DNA from: an uncultured Saprospiraceae bacterium
GTDB taxonomy: Bacteria; Bacteroidota; Bacteroidia; Chitinophagales; Saprospiraceae
Length of the DNA: 50,976 bases
Direction of reading: 5' to 3'
Assembly: GCA_938016265.1 (NCBI GenBank)
Contig: CALLWB010000074.1
Coordinates: 1 to 50,976 of the forward strand
Shown here: positions 45,195 to 50,976 of the stretch, piece after piece
How positions within the stretch are numbered: position 1 is the stretch's first letter
Layout: each line of letters opens with the position of its first letter
Made by a program: the position numbers and the translations under genes
Notes under the pieces: model-generated
What the model saw: only the letters and a program-made list of their open reading frames with translations
What the model was told of the DNA's origin: nothing
Databases searched by the model: none

Positions 45195-47318
45195 TTAATT
45201 AAAATTGACAAGTTTGTAATAATGTCTAAAATAGGTCTCGTCTCCTTGTCCCGTTTTCCCGTAATGAGGCGCACCGGTAATCATGACTCGACCATCCTCC
45301 GTAAGAGCTGCAGTGGAATAATAATTGTATTGATAATGACCAAACGCACGAACATCAACAAACTTTACGGCGCCACTTAGCTCATCCATCGCTCTTGTGA
45401 AGAGACCATCTGGGTCTGCAGTGTGTGTTGAACCAATTCCTAACTGACCTCCTCTATTTTCGCCGCAGGCCCAAATTCTTCCTAGGGAATCAATCACATG
45501 GAGAGACTTCCAGGAACCATATGCACCAATATGAACTTTATCGACCATTCCTTGAAATGGCGCTGCTGGCATGGTGTAATCCGTAATTGTGCCTCCAATT
45601 GCGCCTAAGCCTAAACCATTATTGAAATTCTGACCAATAGTATATAGATATCCGTCGGTTGTAACAATTGCAGCACAATCGTTTGCAACGTCCATATAAA
45701 GCGACCGCGCATTTGTAAAAGGAGTCATTGTTGGTGTAAACACATTTTTGTTGGTGGTTGTCCCATCTCCTATTATACCATAGGTATTGCTACCGGCTCC
45801 CATAACTTCGTTGGATGGTGTTATGATCAACGTTGTCCCTCTAGTATATCTTGTCATAAGGATGTCCTTTGCCGTTACTCCCTGTACTAGGGCGGGAGCA
45901 CTATAGTCTGTTGTATTGCCTAATCCTAGTTGTCCAAGTGCATTATATCCCCAGATGTAAATTGAGTTTAAAGTATCTAATGCAGCAACCGATACTCCTC
46001 CATCGTTTCCAGACTGTGTAAGTTTATGGATGAATTGAAAATCTAACCCGGTTATTTTTACTGGAGACAATTGTTGTGTTGTATTACCTATTCCTAGTTG
46101 GCCGGTATTGTTTCTTCCCCAGCAATAAACATCTCCATCTTCTGTTAAGGCAAATATTGAAGCGCCCAGAATTGTTGTGTTATTGACACTTATAGCAGGT
46201 GGAATGCATAAATACTTTACCTTAAGGTTGTTGGTTTCAAAAAAGGTCATTTTAGTCAAGAATGTTAGGTGGGCGGTGGTCGAACCATTTCCAAGCTGAC
46301 CATTTGAAGCGTAACCTCTTCTAAATACTTCTCCTTCATCTGTGAGCGCCCACAGAGATGTTCTTGTAGCAAAAACATATTTCCATTTTCCGATTTTACC
46401 TCCATTTACTGGGTCAATGGGCTGTATTACTGGTTTTAGTGCATTATCAGTTCGACCTGGGATACCCCATGCATACTGAAGACCATAACCATGAGTCCAA
46501 ATGTTGTCATCTGCTCCAATATAAGCCATTCCAAGAGTACCGTCTTGGGCCGTTGGTTCCATCAATTTTATCATTTTGACTCCAGAGGAACCAACGATTG
46601 GTGTTGTGTTGGCGGTATTGCTGGAACCGCTTCCTCCTACAATTGGTCCAAAATCTACGGTCGAGCCATCAGAGATGGTTAGTTCGGTGCCGGATAGAGA
46701 AATATCTTGAATTTCATTGGTGGTGTCAGCGTCTATTTCTGTCATTTCCAGTGGATTGCCAACTGTACCGTCCCCGGAAATATTTGTCCCAATTGTGTTG
46801 ACGATATCTGTGCCCCAGTTATCTGCTCCTGGAGCTGCATCTTGGGCGACCCAGGCTGATCCGTCCCAAGCAAGGACTTGTCCAGGCATGGCGGTCATGG
46901 GAAGTTCGATCTCATTGTTTGGGTCGCTGTCGGCGTCGTTTAGGAGTGGGGTCAGATCGACAATTGCAGAGACACCATCTTGTATATCTATTTGGAGCAT
47001 ATTTCCCGTAAGGGTTGCTAGTAGATCTTGATTATCAGTGTCTGCTTCGTTGAGAATATTCCAAATAGTGCCGTCCCAATAATGAAATTGTGTGTCGTCT
47101 ATGTCGTAGACGATCATGGATTCGTGGGTGGTGCCTAGTGTTGCTCCTAATGCGTTTCTTTGCATCGTGGTCAATCTAGGGAGGAGAACTCCTTTGTCTG
47201 TGGACTCTACGTCGAGGACTGCTTGGGGGTTGGGGGTGGTGGTGTTGATACCTACATTTTGAGCAATTGCAGAAAATGTAAAGCACATCAATAGGAGTGA
47301 GTAAGTAAGGGTTTTCAT
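45195..47318 (-). CDS. RCC1-type beta-propeller protein, copy C (long N-terminus)
   Basis: This 707-residue protein was started at the ATG at 47318; the TTG just before would add one residue. It has a signal peptide (MKTLTYSLLLMCFTFSAIAQ, nearly that of copy D), the NVGINTTT module with its own variant strand (DDTQFHYWDGTIWN), and the long linker. The propeller is of the second type (KLMEPTAQDGTLG, QLSPVKITGL, NNGLGLGAIGG), shared with copies B and A. It ends FRHYYKLVNFN. It is secreted to the periplasm or beyond, the ligand is unknown, and there is no sorting tail. Confidence 0.88.
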   Translation of the reverse strand: MKTLTYSLLLMCFTFSAIAQNVGINTTTPNPQAVLDVESTDKGVLLPRLTTMQRNALGATLGTTHESMIVYDIDDTQFHYWDGTIWNILNEADTDNQDLLATLTGNMLQIDIQDGVSAIVDLTPLLNDADSDPNNEIELPMTAMPGQVLAWDGSAWVAQDAAPGADNWGTDIVNTIGTNISGDGTVGNPLEMTEIDADTTNEIQDISLSGTELTISDGSTVDFGPIVGGSGSSNTANTTPIVGSSGVKMIKLMEPTAQDGTLGMAYIGADDNIWTHGYGLQYAWGIPGRTDNALKPVIQPIDPVNGGKIGKWKYVFATRTSLWALTDEGEVFRRGYASNGQLGNGSTTAHLTFLTKMTFFETNNLKVKYLCIPPAISVNNTTILGASIFALTEDGDVYCWGRNNTGQLGIGNTTQQLSPVKITGLDFQFIHKLTQSGNDGGVSVAALDTLNSIYIWGYNALGQLGLGNTTDYSAPALVQGVTAKDILMTRYTRGTTLIITPSNEVMGAGSNTYGIIGDGTTTNKNVFTPTMTPFTNARSLYMDVANDCAAIVTTDGYLYTIGQNFNNGLGLGAIGGTITDYTMPAAPFQGMVDKVHIGAYGSWKSLHVIDSLGRIWACGENRGGQLGIGSTHTADPDGLFTRAMDELSGAVKFVDVRAFGHYQYNYYSTAALTEDGRVMITGAPHYGKTGQGDETYFRHYYKLVNFN

Positions 47319-47361
47319 CAACTTTCTTTTTTATGGTTATAAAATGTTGGGTAGAAAGCAG

Positions 47362-47390
47362 GGAAGATGGCGGAGTTATAGCCATCTTCC
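47362..47390 (-). terminator. hairpin between RCC1 copies B and C
   Basis: GGAAGATGGC (47362-47371) and its perfect complement (47381-47390) with a 9-nt loop, 27 bases after the copy B stop. It has the same stem as the hairpin at 45136-45170. Confidence 0.75.
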
Positions 47391-47416
47391 TTGTATGATT
47401 TTATAGTTGTAGTGTT

Positions 47417-49240
47417 TTAGTTAAAATTGACTAATTCATAATAATGCCGGAAGAAGTTGTCATCTCCTTGTCCGGTTTTGCCATATTGAGGGGCACCAGT
47501 AGTCATAACACGGCCATCTTCTGTAAGAACAACAGAGGAATAATAGTCGTGGCGAAAATGGCCAAAGTTACGAATGTCAACAAATTTCACACTGCCATTG
47601 AGTTCGTCCAAAGCTCGAGCGAAAAGACCATTTGGGTCAATGTCATGCGTAGTACCGGTGCCTAATTGTCCACCTCTGTTTTCTCCACAGGCCCAAATTC
47701 TTCCAAGCGTATCGATTACATGAAGAGTCTTCCAGCTTCCCCAAGCACCAATAGCGACCTTATCCACCATTCCTTGAAATGGAGCTATTGGCATGGTGAA
47801 GTCAGTTGTTTGGGTTGGTGTTAGACCAATCCCAAGTCCACCGTGGACGTTTTGGCCTACCACATACAAGCTATCATCGGCAGTTACAACAGCACTACAG
47901 TAATTTCCAACATCCATATACATCGATTTCGCATTTGTAAATGGAGTCAATGTTGGAGTAAATACATTTTTGTTCACTGTAGTTCCATCCCCAATTGCGC
48001 CAAACCCATTATAACCCGTTCCCATAACCCCTCCAGTAGGAGTAATTATCAAAGTCGCTCCACCCGCATATTTAGTCAAGAGGATATCCGTTGCTGTAAC
48101 ACCGGGCACCAAGGCTGGTGAACTTTGGTTGGTAGTACTGCCAAGCCCCAATTGCCCAAACCCATTATACCCCCAAACATATACAGAGTTTAACGTGTCA
48201 AGAGCAGCAACAGCGACTCCAGTTCTGCCTCCAGATTGACTCATTTTATGAATAAATTGAAAATCTAATCCGGTAATTTTTACTGGGGTTAACTGTTGCG
48301 TGGTATTTCCTATCCCGAGTTGACCATAGTCGTCTCTACCCCAGCAATAGACGTCACCATCTTCCGTTAAGGCAAAGACGGAGTTTCCTGTGAGCGGCAC
48401 AGAACCATAAGTTGTATTAAAAACAGTACCTGGAATGTACAAATATTTCACCTTTAGATTATTATTATCAAAAAAGGACATTTTGGTTAAAAATTCCAGA
48501 TTTTCTGTGGTCGATCCATTTCCTAACTGCCCGTTTAAGGCCCTGCCTCTTCTAAAAACTTCTCCTTCATCAGTTACGCCATATAGCATGCTTCTAGTAC
48601 CAAATACGTATTTCCATTTACCGATTTTTTCTCCATCAACAGGATCAATAACTTGCACCACTGGCTTAAGAGAGTTTATATTCCGGCCTGGAATACCAAA
48701 ACTATATTCTACTCCGTATCCGTGGGTCCAAATGTTGTCATCTGCACCAATATAGGCCATTCCCATAACGTCGCCTAGACAAGATGGTTCCATTAGTTTT
48801 ACGATTCTGACTCCTGATGAGCCGACTATTGGTGTTGTGTTGGCAGTGTTACTAGAGGCGCTGCCGCCATCTTGAGCAACCCAAGCAGATCCATCCCAAG
48901 TTGGTACTTGTCCTGGGGAGGCTGTTGTAGGGAGTTCGATTTCATTCATTGGGTCGCTGTCGTCATCGTTTTGGAGTGTCGACCAAGCAGTACCGTCCCA
49001 GAAATAAAACTGTGCATCGTCTTTGTCAAAGACCAGTAGCGACTCATCGGTTACTCCAAGAGTTGCACCTAGCGTGGTTCTTTGTATGGTTGTTAGTCTT
49101 GGAAGAAGGACTCCTTTGTCGGTGGACTCTACATCGAGTGCTGCTTGTGGGTTGTGGGTTGTGGTGTTGATTCCTACATTTTGAGCAAATGCCATGACGG
49201 AAAAACACATTATTAATAATAAGAGGTTAAGGTTTTTCAT
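47417..49240 (-). CDS. RCC1-type beta-propeller protein, copy B (short N-terminus)
   Basis: This protein has 607 residues from the ATG at 49240 (MKNLNLLLLIMCFSVMAFAQ), chosen to match the signal peptide of copy E. Earlier in-frame starts (49249, 49282) run into the hairpin of copy A. The module reads NVGINTTTHNPQAALDVEST, with His where the others have Pro. It lacks the long linker: AWSTLQNDDDSD runs directly to NEIELPTTASPGQVPTWDG, as in copy E. The propeller, however, is of the copy A/C type (KLMEPSCLGDVMG, TPFTNAKSMYMDVGN). It ends FRHYYELVNFN. Confidence 0.87.
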   Translation of the reverse strand: MKNLNLLLLIMCFSVMAFAQNVGINTTTHNPQAALDVESTDKGVLLPRLTTIQRTTLGATLGVTDESLLVFDKDDAQFYFWDGTAWSTLQNDDDSDPMNEIELPTTASPGQVPTWDGSAWVAQDGGSASSNTANTTPIVGSSGVRIVKLMEPSCLGDVMGMAYIGADDNIWTHGYGVEYSFGIPGRNINSLKPVVQVIDPVDGEKIGKWKYVFGTRSMLYGVTDEGEVFRRGRALNGQLGNGSTTENLEFLTKMSFFDNNNLKVKYLYIPGTVFNTTYGSVPLTGNSVFALTEDGDVYCWGRDDYGQLGIGNTTQQLTPVKITGLDFQFIHKMSQSGGRTGVAVAALDTLNSVYVWGYNGFGQLGLGSTTNQSSPALVPGVTATDILLTKYAGGATLIITPTGGVMGTGYNGFGAIGDGTTVNKNVFTPTLTPFTNAKSMYMDVGNYCSAVVTADDSLYVVGQNVHGGLGIGLTPTQTTDFTMPIAPFQGMVDKVAIGAWGSWKTLHVIDTLGRIWACGENRGGQLGTGTTHDIDPNGLFARALDELNGSVKFVDIRNFGHFRHDYYSSVVLTEDGRVMTTGAPQYGKTGQGDDNFFRHYYELVNFN

Positions 49241-49268
49241 GGATTTCATTTTACGGATTAGAAAGAGG

Positions 49269-49300
49269 AGGAAGATTGCCAAATCTAAAGCAACCTTCCT
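49269..49300 (-). terminator. hairpin after RCC1 copy A
   Basis: AGGAAGATTGC (49269-49279) pairs with GCAACCTTCCT (49290-49300) with one G-T and a 10-nt loop, 28 bases after the copy A stop. The stem is a variant of the hairpins at 47362 and 45136. Confidence 0.7.
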
Positions 49301-49328
49301 GTTTTTTAGTTTTGATGTAGTTGAATGC

Positions 49329-50975
49329 TTAATTGAAATTTACCAGTTCGTAATAGTGTCTGAAATAGCTGTTGTCTCCTTGTCCGGTTTTTCCGTATTG
49401 GGGTGCACCAGTAGTCATAACTCGGCCGTCTTCAGTAAGTACAACAGTTGCGAAGTAGTTGTACTGATAGTGGCCATACCCACGGACGTCGACAAACTTT
49501 ACAGCACCATTTAGTTCATCCATTGCTCTTGTGAAGAGACCATCAGGGTCTGCATTATGTGTAGTACCTGTGCCCAATTGTCCACCTCTATTTTCTCCGC
49601 AAGCCCAAATTCTTCCCAGGGTATCAATAACATGTATTGACTTGTAAGACCCCCAACCCTGAAGGGCTATTTTATCTACCATTCCTTGAAACGGAGCTAC
49701 GGGCATAACATAATCATTAACAGTCGTGGTAACAGTCCCCAGGCCAAGCCCTTTCTCTGAATTCGTTCCAGCGACATAAAGATTTCCGTCATTCGTAATT
49801 ATTGCACCAAAGTAATTCGCAATGCCCATGTGTACAGACCTCGCATTTGTAAAAGGAGTGATAGTTGGCGTGTAAACATTTTTGTTTGTATTTGTACCAT
49901 CTCCTAATACACCATAAACATTGTAGCCTGCTCCCATTACTCCTCCGGTTGGTGTAATTATTAAACTTGATCCCCAGCTTAATTTTGTCATCATGATATC
50001 CGTCGCCGTAACCCCTTGAACTTGCGCTGGTGCGCTGTAGTTTGTTGTATTGCCTAACCCTAATTGTCCATAACCATTGTAACCCCAGACATAAACGCTG
50101 TTTAAAGTATCTAAAGCAGCAACTGAAACACCTCCACTACTACCTGACTGAGCCATTTTGTGAACAAATTGAAAGTCTAATCCTGTAATTTTGACTGGTG
50201 AAAGTTGTTGAACCGAATTCCCAATACCTAACTGACCATAGTTGTTTCTACCCCAACAGTAAACGTCTCCGTCTTCTGTTATTGCAAATACAGAATGTCC
50301 CACATTTGTTCCTGAAGAATTAAAATCATTAGCAGGAGGCATGCAAAGGTATTTTACTTTTAAATTGTTGGTTTCAAAAAAGGTCATTTTAGTAAGGTAT
50401 GGAAGGTGAATATTGGTTGATCCATTTCCTAACGATCCGTTATATGCATATCCACGACGAAAAACTTCTCCTTCATCGGTTAATGCCCACAAGCTTGTCA
50501 TGGTAGAGAAAACGTGTTTCCATTTGCCAATTTTCATTCCATTAACAGGGTTTACAACTTGCACGACAGGTTTTAAAGCATCAGTAGTCCGTCCTGGCAC
50601 CCCCCAAACGTACTGGGCTCCATATCCGTGCGTCCAGATATTGTCATCTGCTCCTATATAAGCCATCCCAAGAATATCACTTTGTGCTGATGGTTCCATT
50701 AGTTTTACCATTTTGACTCCGGAAGAACCGACAACAGGAGTGGTATTGGCGGTGCCACTTGAAGAACCTCCAGCAATTGGAGCAAGATCGATCGTCGATC
50801 CGTCCGAAATAGTAAGTTCTGTTCCATCCAAAGTAATGTCTTGTATTTCGTTGGTTCTGCTGCTGTCTGCTACTGAAACGATTAGTGGGTTGGCGGGAGT
50901 ACCGTCTCCTGAAATGTTGTTTCCCATGGTGTTGACAATCTCGGTGCCCCAGCCATCTGCTCCTGGTCCGGCATC
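49329..50975 (-). CDS. RCC1-type beta-propeller protein, copy A (N-terminus beyond window)
   Basis: 548 residues are visible, and the frame stays open to the window end. The Met at 50927 is internal: the codons above it (DAGPGADGWGTEIVNT) match the long linker of the other copies. So this copy has the long N-terminus and should total about 700 residues. The linker (NISGDGTPANP, TELTISDGSTIDLAPI) leads to the second-type propeller (KLMEPSAQSDILG, GNSVQQLSPVKITGL, TPFTNARSVHMGIAN). It ends FRHYYELVNFN with no sorting tail. More copies may lie beyond the window. Confidence 0.88.
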   Translation of the reverse strand, partial: DAGPGADGWGTEIVNTMGNNISGDGTPANPLIVSVADSSRTNEIQDITLDGTELTISDGSTIDLAPIAGGSSSGTANTTPVVGSSGVKMVKLMEPSAQSDILGMAYIGADDNIWTHGYGAQYVWGVPGRTTDALKPVVQVVNPVNGMKIGKWKHVFSTMTSLWALTDEGEVFRRGYAYNGSLGNGSTNIHLPYLTKMTFFETNNLKVKYLCMPPANDFNSSGTNVGHSVFAITEDGDVYCWGRNNYGQLGIGNSVQQLSPVKITGLDFQFVHKMAQSGSSGGVSVAALDTLNSVYVWGYNGYGQLGLGNTTNYSAPAQVQGVTATDIMMTKLSWGSSLIITPTGGVMGAGYNVYGVLGDGTNTNKNVYTPTITPFTNARSVHMGIANYFGAIITNDGNLYVAGTNSEKGLGLGTVTTTVNDYVMPVAPFQGMVDKIALQGWGSYKSIHVIDTLGRIWACGENRGGQLGTGTTHNADPDGLFTRAMDELNGAVKFVDVRGYGHYQYNYFATVVLTEDGRVMTTGAPQYGKTGQGDNSYFRHYYELVNFN

Positions 50976-50976
50976 T

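Larger units (their letters stand above)
38641..50976 (-). repeat. tandem array of six RCC1-propeller genes with two stubs
   Basis: Six paralogs lie head to tail on the reverse strand, with gaps of 86-197 bp and, in most gaps, an inter-gene hairpin. They share a signal peptide, an NVGINTTT(P/H)NPQA module, a propeller and the ending FRHYY(E/K)L-N-(F/E). Leaders are also alike. Two 3' stubs mark former members. The array runs out of the window. Confidence 0.9.

Overview
The window reads as one stretch of chromosome from a Bacteroidota bacterium, most likely a Saprospiria-like lineage. The evidence is SprB repeats, a CHU_C-type (gliding-motility-associated) C-terminus, a PorP/SprF protein, two type A T9SS sorting tails, promoters of the TTG-N20-TAnnTTTG type, and starts without Shine-Dalgarno sites. 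There are no rRNA, tRNA, CRISPR, phage or transposase genes. The assignment to Saprospiria is inference.

Layout. 1-3.5 kb: the end of a large SprB-repeat adhesin, then its PorP/SprF partner. 3.8-4.9 kb: gcvT (reverse strand). 5.3-14.4 kb: two giant secreted paralogs in tandem (reverse), each with a beta-propeller, SprB repeats and a pectate-lyase-like beta-helix lodged inside the last SprB repeat. 14.8-19.5 kb: a TPR protein, a diacylglycerol-kinase-like lipid kinase, a PL6 polysaccharide lyase and an Nfu-type Fe-S protein. 19.7-22.1 kb: three small membrane proteins and a membrane-anchored SRPBCC protein, behind a promoter overlapped by a 14-bp perfect inverted repeat. 22.1-27 kb: an FG-GAP propeller protein, lysS and a eukaryote-like squalene synthase. 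27.5-33.2 kb: two T9SS cargo proteins, a small basic protein and a cytoplasmic YD-like repeat protein. 33.2-38.6 kb: a molybdenum island (Mo-hydroxylase large and small subunits, moaC, moaA) and a TauE/SafE exporter. 38.6-50.98 kb: six tandem RCC1-type beta-propeller genes (reverse), the last cut by the window end, plus two stubs of lost copies.

How it fits together. Much of the coding capacity goes to secreted repeat and propeller proteins; housekeeping genes (gcvT, nfu, lysS, squalene synthase, moaA/moaC) lie between them. The molybdenum genes form a pathway unit: MoaA and MoaC make the cofactor precursor and the adjacent hydroxylase uses molybdopterin.

Most notable are the nested domain architecture of the two giant paralogs and the RCC1 array. 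In the array, N-terminal modules and propeller types are shuffled between copies, one copy is a visible mosaic, and 3' stubs with their own hairpins mark deleted members. This looks like a recombining reservoir of surface or secreted propellers. Its function is not known from the sequence.
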